In this document: piece by piece, positions 1-7,251 of the stretch
Layout of the letters: each line of letters begins with the position of its first letter
Position numbering within the stretch: the first letter of the stretch is position 1
Assembly (NCBI GenBank): GCA_963933115.1
Contig: CAWVSL010000005.1
Location: 1-64,000 of the forward strand
Source of the DNA: JALJPB01 sp963933115
GTDB lineage: Bacteria; Pseudomonadota; Gammaproteobacteria; Enterobacterales; Alteromonadaceae
Direction of reading: 5' to 3'
Length of the DNA: 64,000 nt
The notes under the pieces: model-generated
The model's input: the letters and a program-made list of their open reading frames with translations, nothing else
Database searches by the model: none
What the model was told of the DNA's origin: nothing
Program-made: the position numbers and the translations under genes

Positions 1-6
1 TTAGAG

Positions 7-34
7 AAGCCCGACACTATGTGTCGGGCTTTTT
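7..34 (+). terminator. Rho-independent terminator of a gene upstream of the window
   Basis: An 11-bp perfect stem (AAGCCCGACAC, 7-17, with GTGTCGGGCTT, 21-31) closes a 3-nt loop and runs into a T tract. It must end a + strand gene lying before base 1. Confidence 0.85.
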
Positions 35-132
35 GCTGTCTAGTATAAAATTTATTAATATTTAGCGTTTTTTAATGTGGCTCTGTTAATTTATTGCTAA
101 AATCCATCAAAATAAACTTATCAAGTGATTAT

Positions 133-1065
133 ATGTCAATTAACTGGTTCCCGGGGCACATGCATAAGGCCCAAAAGGAAATAAAAGAAATCCTTCCTCA
201 AATTGATGTTGTGATCGAGGTTTGTGATGCACGACTACCTTTTAGTAGCGAAAACCCGATGATAACTGAGATTCGTGGTGATAAACCGTTAATTAAAATT
301 TTAAATAAAAGTGATTTAGCGGATCCACAAGCAACTCAGATCTGGCTAGACTATCTCGATGCCCAACATAATGTTAAAGCGATTGCGTTAACAACACAAA
401 ACCCAGCAATCGCTAAAACTCTTCCCTCTATTATTAAAAACTTGATACCCAATAAGGATGAAACGGGTAAACAGATTAACGTTGTCATTATGGGGATACC
501 TAATGTGGGTAAATCAACATTAATTAATACCCTTGTTGGTAAAGCTAAAGCTAAAGTGGGTAATGAACCTGCGGTAACTAAAGGACAACAGCGGATAAAA
601 TTAGAGGAAGGTTTATACTTACTCGATACACCAGGCATGCTTTGGCCTAAAATTTTAAATGACAACAGTGGTTACCGTCTGGCAATTTCTGGTGCAATTA
701 AAGATACTGCATTTGAACATGACGATATTGCTTGTTTTGCTGCTGAGTACTTACTAAAAAACTACCCAGAGCAATTGGTTAAGCGCTATCAGTTAAAAGA
801 GTTACCTGAGCAAGATGTAGATTTAATTGAAGCGATAGGGAAAAAACGTGGTTGTGTTAAAAGCGGAGGTATTGTCGACTTTCATAAAGCATCAACAATA
901 TTGATCAATGAGATCCGTGATAAAACACTGGGACCGATAACGTTTGAAAATCCAGAGATGGTTGAGAAAGAGGAGACATACTTTCTTGACCAAGAAGCTA
1001 AAAAAATCGCTGCCAGAGAAGCAAAGAAAACAGCTCGTGGCCGTGGTCGAAAAAACAAACGTTAA
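133..1065 (+). CDS. ylqF: Circularly permuted GTPase YlqF/RbgA, ribosome biogenesis
   Basis: Cytoplasmic GTPase of the YlqF/RbgA family, which in Bacillus acts late in 50S subunit assembly. The G motifs occur in permuted order: NKSD (G4) at residues 58-61, then GIPNVGKS (G1, Walker A) at 121-128 and DTPG (G3) at 165-168. The C-terminus is a basic tail (GRGRKNKR) suited to rRNA contact. The frame is open from a TTG at 94, but the family begins with MSINWFPGHM, so the ATG at 133 is chosen (310 aa). A HIT-family gene follows after 23 bp and may be co-transcribed. Confidence 0.9.
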   Translation: MSINWFPGHMHKAQKEIKEILPQIDVVIEVCDARLPFSSENPMITEIRGDKPLIKILNKSDLADPQATQIWLDYLDAQHNVKAIALTTQNPAIAKTLPSIIKNLIPNKDETGKQINVVIMGIPNVGKSTLINTLVGKAKAKVGNEPAVTKGQQRIKLEEGLYLLDTPGMLWPKILNDNSGYRLAISGAIKDTAFEHDDIACFAAEYLLKNYPEQLVKRYQLKELPEQDVDLIEAIGKKRGCVKSGGIVDFHKASTILINEIRDKTLGPITFENPEMVEKEETYFLDQEAKKIAAREAKKTARGRGRKNKR

Positions 1066-1088
1066 TTTTATTATCTTGGATAATTATT

Positions 1089-1508
1089 ATGGAAAACATA
1101 TTTAGCTTACACCCTCAACTCTCTAAAGATTGTATTGTGTTAACCGATTTACCATTATGCAAAGTGCTGTTATGTAACGATAAAGCGTACCCTTGGTTTA
1201 TATTAGTTCCTAGGATTGCTGATGTTACTGAAATCTATCAATTAGAATGGCAAGACCAACAACAATTTTTAAATGAATCCAGTTTATTAAGCGAATTACT
1301 TATGGCAGAATTTAACGGGGATAAGTTGAATGTTGCAGCACTTGGTAATGTCGTGCCACAATTACATATTCACCATATTGTTCGTTTTAAAGATGATTTT
1401 TGTTGGCCTAAACCTATATGGGGCCAACATCCGCTGACGCCATACTCAATTGATGAAATTGAGAGCATAAAAAAAAGAATACAACCTAAAATTTCCTTGT
1501 TCACTTAG
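1089..1508 (+). CDS. HIT-family protein (histidine triad-like nucleotide hydrolase/transferase)
   Basis: A 139-residue protein of the HIT superfamily, whose members hydrolyse or transfer nucleotides linked to phosphates. The signature QLHIHHIVRF is at residues 91-100 and is followed by a FCWPKPIWG block typical of a bacterial subgroup. The histidines are H93, H95 and H96, so the classical H-x-H-x-H spacing is not kept and catalysis may differ. The substrate cannot be told from sequence. It lies 23 bp after ylqF and converges on the methionine gamma-lyase gene with a 16-bp gap. Confidence 0.8.
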   Translation: MENIFSLHPQLSKDCIVLTDLPLCKVLLCNDKAYPWFILVPRIADVTEIYQLEWQDQQQFLNESSLLSELLMAEFNGDKLNVAALGNVVPQLHIHHIVRFKDDFCWPKPIWGQHPLTPYSIDEIESIKKRIQPKISLFT

Positions 1509-1524
1509 GTTATATTTATTTTGA

Positions 1525-2736
1525 TTAAGCGACATTTTTATCTAGGTTAACAATTTTTATTTCAGCAAGGGATTGGCTGAGATCTGATATTAGATCGTCA
1601 ACATTTTCTAAGCCAACCGAAATTCTAATTAAGGTATCACTAATACCTGCTTCAAGTCGTTCTTCTTGTGTGTAAGGAGAGTGAGTCATTGAGGCGGGGT
1701 GTTGAATGAGTGATTCTGCATCACCTAAGCTTACTGCTATCGAAAATAATGCCATACGGTTAATAAAGTCTGCACCACCGGCTAAAGTAGACTTGATTTC
1801 AAAAGCGATAACACCACCTGCCGCCTTCATCTGATTGCCGATAAACTTATTGCCAGGGTGACTTTTTAAACCCGGGTAATATACTTGATCCACGGCTTCG
1901 TGTGCTTCTAAAAACTCAGCAATCGCTTGTGCATTATTACAATGACGTTCCATCCGAATTGGTAACGTTTTAATACCTCGTAATATCAACCATGCATCGT
2001 GGGGACTAATCGTTGCGCCAATATCTTTTAATATCGTCATTTTTATTTTCATGATCATTTCATTAGTACCACAAATAATACCTGCGACAACATCACCATG
2101 GCCGTTTAAATATTTAGTAGCACTATGGACAACAATATCGATACCAAATTTTCCTGGTTGCTGTAATACCGGGGTTAAAAAAGTATTATCGACAATTGAC
2201 AGTATTTGGTGTTTCTTGGCGATGTTGGCAATTTTTTCAATATCAAGAACAACAAGGTTTGGATTAATAGGTGTTTCTAAAAAGATAACTTTTGTATTTT
2301 CCTGGATGACTGTTTCAATATTACTTGGGTTTGTCATATCAACAAAACTCACTTCAATACCGAATTTTCTAAGTTGATGGTTAATCAGTGCATAGGAGCA
2401 GCCGTATATTGCTTTGGACGCAATGATGTGGTCTCCACATTCCAAATTAGCTAATAGAGCCCCTGAAACCGCCCCCATACCAGTAGCAGTTGCAGCAGCA
2501 TCGTCCATATTTTCCATTGCAGCCACACGCATCTCAAATTGGCGCGTTGTTGGATTTCCTAGACGAGTGTAAATATACCCCTCAGCTTCACCTGCAAATC
2601 TGTCAGCACCCTCTTGCGCATCATTAAAGATAAACGTTGAAGTTTGATAAAGTGGTGTCGCTAATGATCCAAATTGTTCATCATTAATACGACCAGAATG
2701 AATGGCTTGAGTTTCAATGTGCTTGCTGTTGTTCAT
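1525..2736 (-). CDS. mdeA: Methionine gamma-lyase
   Basis: PLP enzyme of the Cys/Met metabolism family, predicted to split L-methionine into methanethiol, 2-oxobutyrate and ammonia. The PLP lysine is K208 in HSATKYLNGHGD. The diagnostic active-site cysteine of true methionine gamma-lyases is present as C113 in AIYGCSYAL (C116 in Pseudomonas putida MdeA), whereas cystathionine synthases and lyases usually have another residue there. The blocks SPHDAWLILRGIKTLP and SLGDAESLIQHPASMTHS also match MdeA closely. At 403 aa it is near the family size. The start has a good Shine-Dalgarno (AAGGGATAAC). It is divergent from a TyrR-like regulator and preceded by a sigma-54-like promoter. Confidence 0.9.
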   Translation of the reverse strand: MNNSKHIETQAIHSGRINDEQFGSLATPLYQTSTFIFNDAQEGADRFAGEAEGYIYTRLGNPTTRQFEMRVAAMENMDDAAATATGMGAVSGALLANLECGDHIIASKAIYGCSYALINHQLRKFGIEVSFVDMTNPSNIETVIQENTKVIFLETPINPNLVVLDIEKIANIAKKHQILSIVDNTFLTPVLQQPGKFGIDIVVHSATKYLNGHGDVVAGIICGTNEMIMKIKMTILKDIGATISPHDAWLILRGIKTLPIRMERHCNNAQAIAEFLEAHEAVDQVYYPGLKSHPGNKFIGNQMKAAGGVIAFEIKSTLAGGADFINRMALFSIAVSLGDAESLIQHPASMTHSPYTQEERLEAGISDTLIRISVGLENVDDLISDLSQSLAEIKIVNLDKNVA

Positions 2737-2802
2737 AGTTATCCCTTGCGTGTCTATTTGAGCTGAGGTGACACAATAATAAAAGTGGCTTACTCACTTC
2801 AT

Positions 2803-2820
2803 TAGCAAAATAGCGGCCAA
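2803..2820 (-). promoter_or_regulatory. Candidate sigma-54 (-24/-12) promoter for mdeA
   Basis: Read on the minus strand, the site is TTGGCCGCTATTTTGCTA. The invariant GG and GC are separated by exactly 10 nt, and the flanking TTGGC and TTGCT agree with the consensus TTGGCAC-N5-TTGCT; the A-C-G after TTGGC is not kept. It would place the transcript start near 2790 and give a leader of about 55 nt. The divergent gene encodes a sigma-54-type activator, which supports the call. Confidence 0.55.
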
Positions 2821-2856
2821 TAAAATAAAAACCATATAAAACAGTCTGTTAATTTC

Positions 2857-2885
2857 TTACAATCAAAATAGTTATCTTTTTGTAA
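2857..2885. promoter_or_regulatory. Candidate upstream activator site between mdeA and the TyrR-like gene
   Basis: The inverted repeat TTACAA (2857-2862) ... TTGTAA (2880-2885) has a 17-bp spacer. It lies about 40-65 bp upstream of the -24 element of the mdeA promoter candidate, a usual distance for an enhancer-binding protein. The arms recall the TGTAAA/TTTACA halves of TyrR boxes, but the spacing differs from the classical 6 bp. Confidence 0.3.
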
Positions 2886-3017
2886 TAATATTAGTACGAT
2901 ATTGAGCTCTTGATAAGAATAAATTTATTTACTAGTTTAGAAACCAATGAATTTGGGCTTTATATCGATGTCATAATAATAGTACAATGTAATTATTATA
3001 TGACAAGGTTTGAAAAA

Positions 3018-4616
3018 ATGAGATTAGAGATTGAATCAACCGATAGGTTAGGCATTAGTCAGGAAATACTGGCTGTATTTTCAAGTTTATCTTGGGATGT
3101 TATTGCAATTGAAGTGATTACTAATTTTACTTATGTTCATATAAAACCAGAATACCTATCTATGGATGAGGTCCTTAGCTCATTAAAAAATATCAATGGG
3201 ATCATTACTTGTAAGAAGATAACGCTATTGCCAACTCAACGGCGTGAAAAACACTTACAGGCGCTTTTGGACCAAATACCTGATCCTATAATTGATATTG
3301 ATGAAAACGGGCTTATATTAGCGGTAAATCAATCAGCAGAAACCCTGTTGTTTACTCATAACGAAAGTACTAGCTTTGAAGGTTTATCTATTGGTCAATT
3401 TATTGAACAAGACTATTCGACATTAGTCTCTAATAAACCAACATCTTGTTCGGTAACCTTTGTGGGACAATCCTATATCGCTGATATTAGTCCTATTTTT
3501 TCAGGTGAAAAAGATAATAAGGCTAACAAAGAAAAACAAAAAATAAGTGGTGCCGTTATTATTCTGAGAACGATGAATACTTTGGGACGGCAAATATCGC
3601 TATTACAGTCTCAAAAAGATCAAGGTATTGAAAGTATTATTGGTGAGTCATCGAAAATAAGGGTGTTAGTAGAACAAACATTACGTTATGCAAAGTTAGA
3701 TTTACCGGTATTAATAAGTGGCGAAACAGGGACGGGGAAGGAGTTGATAGCGAGAGCACTTCACGCGGCAAGTAATCGATCAAAATCTCCATTTTTAGCT
3801 ATTAATTGTGCAGCAATATCAGAACATTTACTCGAAAGTGAGCTTTTTGGCTATGCCTCAGGTGCCTTTACGGGGGCGCAAAAAGGTGGAAAACCTGGAT
3901 TATTTGAATTGGCTGATGGTGGAACCATTTTTTTAGATGAGATAGCTGAAATGACAGTGTATTTGCAAGCTAAGTTATTACGGTTTTTAGAAGATTTTAA
4001 ATACAGACGAGTAGGTGGTACGAAAGAGTTAATTGTCAATGTTAGGATAATCAGTGCGAGTCATCAAAACTTAACCAGCCTATTAGAGAAAAAGTTATTT
4101 AGGGAAGATTTATTTTATCGTTTAAACGTCCTTAATTTAGACTTGCCACCGTTGAGAGAAAGAACAGACGATATTCCATTGCTCGCCCACTACTTTATTG
4201 AAAATGCGGCACGACAAGTTAATAAAAGTGCGCCAAAAATAACAGAGCAAGCCCTCGATACATTATTGGCATACCACTGGCCTGGTAATATTCGACAACT
4301 TCAAAATATATTGTTTAGGGTAGTTGCTCTTGATACCAACTTAATCATAGAACAAGCTGATTTAGTTAATGCTTTATCTCAATTGGGAAACAATAACTTA
4401 ACGAATGATAGTTTGCTGCATGAGGGAAGAGAAAACGACGAGGTTAAATCAAATACTGAGGACTGGGCTTTACTTCAAGCTAAGTTTGAATATCAATTGT
4501 TGAAAAAACTTTACCCCATTTATCCAACAACAAGACTGTTAGCAACAAGGTTAAACGTTTCTCATAATAAAATTGCGATGAAACTCAGAGAGCATGGTAT
4601 CAGTAAAATTATTTAG
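3018..4616 (+). CDS. TyrR/PhhR-family enhancer-binding transcriptional regulator
   Basis: Domain order is an N-terminal ACT domain (about residues 1-70, amino-acid sensing), a PAS domain (about 78-185), a sigma-54 AAA+ domain and a C-terminal HTH. Walker A is GETGTGKE (235-242), Walker B is GGTIFLDEIAEM (301-312) and the HTH contains TRLNVSHNKIAMKLREHGI near the end, very like TyrR. The sigma-54 contact loop GAFTGA is intact at 282-287, while E. coli TyrR has lost it, so this protein may truly activate RpoN promoters. The frame is open from 2910, but the ATG at 3018 starts the ACT domain directly (532 aa). It is divergent from mdeA, its most likely target. The effector amino acid is unknown. 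Confidence 0.85.
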   Translation: MRLEIESTDRLGISQEILAVFSSLSWDVIAIEVITNFTYVHIKPEYLSMDEVLSSLKNINGIITCKKITLLPTQRREKHLQALLDQIPDPIIDIDENGLILAVNQSAETLLFTHNESTSFEGLSIGQFIEQDYSTLVSNKPTSCSVTFVGQSYIADISPIFSGEKDNKANKEKQKISGAVIILRTMNTLGRQISLLQSQKDQGIESIIGESSKIRVLVEQTLRYAKLDLPVLISGETGTGKELIARALHAASNRSKSPFLAINCAAISEHLLESELFGYASGAFTGAQKGGKPGLFELADGGTIFLDEIAEMTVYLQAKLLRFLEDFKYRRVGGTKELIVNVRIISASHQNLTSLLEKKLFREDLFYRLNVLNLDLPPLRERTDDIPLLAHYFIENAARQVNKSAPKITEQALDTLLAYHWPGNIRQLQNILFRVVALDTNLIIEQADLVNALSQLGNNNLTNDSLLHEGRENDEVKSNTEDWALLQAKFEYQLLKKLYPIYPTTRLLATRLNVSHNKIAMKLREHGISKII

Positions 4617-4646
4617 CTTTAATACTAGTGTTAGAACTTTACTACT

Positions 4647-5042
4647 TTAACCACCGGTGAATTTAACTTTATAGCCTTGTTTCTCTAAGGCTAGTTTTAT
4701 AGCCTCACGTTTATCACCCTGTATTTCAATAGTTTCTCCGACTACACTGCCACCAGCACCACAAGATTTTTTTAGTTTACTGGCGAAGTCTTTTAATGCC
4801 TTTGTCGATAAAGCTAAACCACTGATAATAACCACTCCCTTACCTTTTCTGCCTTTTGTTTCTCTGCGTACATTGGCAAAACCATCACTTTCGGTTATTA
4901 CTTCTTTTTTACTTTGTTGTTTTATTCTGCCCCGGTCAGTTGAATAAACTAAATTAGAGTCAGTGGCCGTATTATCCTGGATGGGTAACTCTTTTCCAAA
5001 GGCCGCCGCTAAATCGCTGAGGCTAGAAAATGAACTTTTCAT
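4647..5042 (-). CDS. yciH: SUI1/YciH-family translation factor (eIF1-like)
   Basis: Small basic protein with a SUI1 fold in its C-terminal 80 residues (GRKGKGVVIISGL, then KKSCGAGGSVV and IEIQGDKREAI). Bacterial YciH resembles eIF1 and affects start-codon fidelity in vitro. The frame is open to 5069, but the ATG at 5042 (MKSSFSSLSDLAAAFG) matches the family start, giving 131 aa. It converges with the TyrR-like gene (30-bp gap). The role in this organism is inferred from the family only. Confidence 0.85.
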   Translation of the reverse strand: MKSSFSSLSDLAAAFGKELPIQDNTATDSNLVYSTDRGRIKQQSKKEVITESDGFANVRRETKGRKGKGVVIISGLALSTKALKDFASKLKKSCGAGGSVVGETIEIQGDKREAIKLALEKQGYKVKFTGG

Positions 5043-5130
5043 AAGGTGATGACCTACAATTAAGGGCATAAAAAATGCGAAATAAACTTGTAATAATTAC
5101 GATGAGATATACTAAAGCGAATAAAAAGAT

Positions 5131-5153
5131 AAAGCCACTCATAGAGTGGCTTT
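5131..5153 (-). terminator. Terminator of the etfBA operon
   Basis: A 10-bp perfect stem (AAAGCCACTC, 5131-5140, with GAGTGGCTTT, 5144-5153) has a 3-nt loop and a T-rich tail on the minus strand (TTTATCTTTTTATT includes its last stem Ts). It lies 67 bp past the etfA stop codon. Confidence 0.75.
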
Positions 5154-5219
5154 ATTATAAGGTAACAAACACTAATATATCTATGTTTTTTGCAAAAGCT
5201 TATAACTAAAAGTTTAAAC

Positions 5220-6146
5220 TTAAAGTTTACTTTCTAGCATGGGTAAAGCTTCAAATAAATCACCAACAAAACCATAATCAGCAACCTGAAAGATAGGTGC
5301 TTCAGGATCTTTGTTGATAGCAACAATAACTTTAGAGTCCTTCATGCCAGCAAGATGCTGAATTGCACCACTAATACCAACAGCAATATAAAGGTCTGGA
5401 GCAACAATTTTACCTGTTTGACCAACTTGCATATCGTTTGGTACAAAGCCCGCATCAACTGCAGCACGTGATGCACCAATAGCCGCACCCAGTTTATCGG
5501 CAATACCGTCAAGCAATTTAAAGTTATCACCATTTTGCATACCACGACCACCTGAAATAATGACACTGGCAGCACCTAACTCTGGTCGCTCTGAAACCGT
5601 TAACTCATCACTGACATGACTTGAATTACCTGCATCCATAACACTATCTAGTATGACAACTTCTGCATTACCATCACTAGTCACGGGATCAAAACCAGTA
5701 GTTCGAACCGTAATAACCTTTTTATTATCTAAAGATTGAACCGTAGCAATCGCATTACCTGCATATATTGGACGAATAAAAGTATCAGGACTTTCTACCG
5801 CAATAATGTCAGATATTTGAGTAACATCTAGTAATGCCGCTACTCTAGGCATAAAATTCTTACCGGTAGTTAAAGCGGCAGCAAGGATATGCTCATAGTC
5901 ATTAGCAAGTTCAGTCACTAATAAACTTATATTTTCTGCCAGTTGATGTTCATAAGCTGCATTTTCAGCAACTAACACTTTAGTTACACCATTAACTTTA
6001 GCGGCTTCTTGGGCAACATCCTGACAATTATTGCCAGCGACTAAAAGGTGAATGTCACCACCAATTGCTTGAGCGGCTGCCACTGTTTTTAAGGTATCCG
6101 CTTTTAAATTATTATTGTCATGTTCTGCAAATACTAAAATGCTCAT
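5220..6146 (-). CDS. etfA: Electron transfer flavoprotein alpha subunit
   Basis: FAD-binding subunit of the ETF heterodimer, which takes electrons from acyl-CoA and related dehydrogenases and passes them to ETF-quinone oxidoreductase. The C-terminal FAD domain carries SGGRGMQNGDNF, SRAAVDAGFVPNDMQVGQTG and YIAVGISGAIQHLAGMKDS, all typical; the N-terminal domain begins MSILVFAEHDN. At 308 aa it has the standard length. Its ATG overlaps the etfB stop by 4 bp (ATGA), so the two are translationally coupled. A terminator follows. Confidence 0.95.
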   Translation of the reverse strand: MSILVFAEHDNNNLKADTLKTVAAAQAIGGDIHLLVAGNNCQDVAQEAAKVNGVTKVLVAENAAYEHQLAENISLLVTELANDYEHILAAALTTGKNFMPRVAALLDVTQISDIIAVESPDTFIRPIYAGNAIATVQSLDNKKVITVRTTGFDPVTSDGNAEVVILDSVMDAGNSSHVSDELTVSERPELGAASVIISGGRGMQNGDNFKLLDGIADKLGAAIGASRAAVDAGFVPNDMQVGQTGKIVAPDLYIAVGISGAIQHLAGMKDSKVIVAINKDPEAPIFQVADYGFVGDLFEALPMLESKL

Positions 6147-6895
6147 GAGATCACCTTCGCTTCATTTTTCAATTTTTCAACTAATTCATCAATTGTTTCA
6201 ACAATGATGCCGGCTTGACGCTCTGCAGGAGGAATGACTTTTAATGTTTTAGTTCTTGGTGATAAATCAACACCAAAATCATTAGCATTCTTAACATCTA
6301 AAGGTTTACGTTTCGCCTTCATTATATTGGGAAGAGAGGCATAACGAGGTTCATTCAAGCGCAGGTCAGTAGTTACGATAGCTGGAAGGTTTAAAGCAAC
6401 TGTCTGTAAGCCACCATCAACTTCACGAGTGACATTAACTCTATCGCCTTCAACTTTAACAATAGAAGCAAACGTACCTTGAGGCATGTTAGTTAATGCA
6501 GCAAGCATTTGACCCGTTTGGTTATTGTCGCTATCAATGGCTTGTTTACCTAAAATAACGAGTTGAGGTTGTTCTTCTTCGACAATTTTTTGCAATAACT
6601 TGGCTATATTGATTGAGTCTAGTTCCAAATCTGTTTCAATTTGAATAGCCCGATCAGCACCTAAGGCTAAAGCTGTTCTAAGTTGTTCTTGGCAAGCCTT
6701 GGTACCAATTGAAACCGCAATGACTTCTGTTGCCACGCCGGCTTCTTTAAGACGGATGGCTTCTTCAACTGCTATTTCACAAAACGGATTGATAGCCATT
6801 TTAACGTTAGCAAGATCAACATTTGAATTATCTGATTTAACGCGAACTTTGACGTTATAGTCAATTACTCGTTTGATGGGGACTAATACTTTCAT
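6143..6895 (-). CDS. etfB: Electron transfer flavoprotein beta subunit
   Basis: AMP-binding partner of EtfA (250 aa, standard length). The N-terminus MKVLVPIKRVIDYNVKVRV and the ETF beta signature region (VNVTREVDGGLQTVALNLPA, then LRLNEPRYASLPNIMKAK) are clear. A strong Shine-Dalgarno (GAGGCAAAG) precedes the ATG at 6895. It is the first gene of etfBA and is divergent from the ETF-QO gene. The shared upstream region holds PsrA-like and LiuR-like sites, which would tie it to fatty-acid and branched-chain amino-acid oxidation. Confidence 0.95.
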   Translation of the reverse strand: MKVLVPIKRVIDYNVKVRVKSDNSNVDLANVKMAINPFCEIAVEEAIRLKEAGVATEVIAVSIGTKACQEQLRTALALGADRAIQIETDLELDSINIAKLLQKIVEEEQPQLVILGKQAIDSDNNQTGQMLAALTNMPQGTFASIVKVEGDRVNVTREVDGGLQTVALNLPAIVTTDLRLNEPRYASLPNIMKAKRKPLDVKNANDFGVDLSPRTKTLKVIPPAERQAGIIVETIDELVEKLKNEAKVIS

Positions 6896-7055
6896 CTTTG
6901 CCTCTGCTTGTTGTGGTTATATTCTGTGACTAACTTATTTAGTGCAGGTGGTAATAATAACACTTGATCAAAATATAGTCATCTGAGTGTAAAATGATAC
7001 TCTCGGGTAAGCTACATTATTTATTTGAATATTACTTCAAAAGACTACGTCAAAC

Positions 7056-7077
7056 ATTACGTGTACGTCAACGTAAT
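7056..7077. promoter_or_regulatory. Candidate LiuR-like (MerR-family) operator
   Basis: ATTACGT (7056-7062) and ACGTAAT (7071-7077) form a perfect inverted repeat with an 8-bp spacer that contains a further ACGT. On the minus strand the core reads TTGACGTACACGTAA, similar to my recollection of LiuR motifs (TTnACGTnnACGTAA) in Alteromonadales. LiuR controls branched-chain amino-acid breakdown, which feeds electrons into ETF. The assignment is from memory of the motif. Confidence 0.4.
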
Positions 7078-7181
7078 ATATAATATAATCATTAACAAAT
7101 TTTATTAAATACGTTTTATTTGTAAATTCATTATTACAATATAGTATTTACTTGCAAAATATCTATAATGGGTTGATATTA

Positions 7182-7197
7182 TCAAACAGGTGTTTGA
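7182..7197. promoter_or_regulatory. PsrA-like operator 1 (fatty-acid regulon)
   Basis: TCAAACAGGTGTTTGA has perfect TCAAAC/GTTTGA arms around a 4-bp centre, as in gammaproteobacterial PsrA sites. Known PsrA regulons in this order include etfBA and the ETF-QO gene. Confidence 0.6.
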
Positions 7198-7200
7198 AAA

Positions 7201-7216
7201 TCAAACGCATGTTTTA
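7201..7216. promoter_or_regulatory. PsrA-like operator 2
   Basis: TCAAACGCATGTTTTA differs from the perfect palindrome by one base. Its centre is 19 bp from that of operator 1, close to two helical turns, which suggests cooperative binding. It ends 35 bp before the ETF-QO start. Confidence 0.5.
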
Positions 7217-7251
7217 ATTATCTTGAAAAGAAATCAATAATGGGAGATATC

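Larger units (their letters stand above)
6896..7251. other. Divergent control region between etfBA and ETF-QO
   Basis: These 356 bp hold no gene. They contain an ACGT-rich inverted repeat (7056-7077), two adjacent TCAAAC...GTTTGA-type boxes (7182-7216) and a TATAAT at 7164-7169 without a clear -35. The rest is AT-rich with no other structure I could support. Confidence 0.6.
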
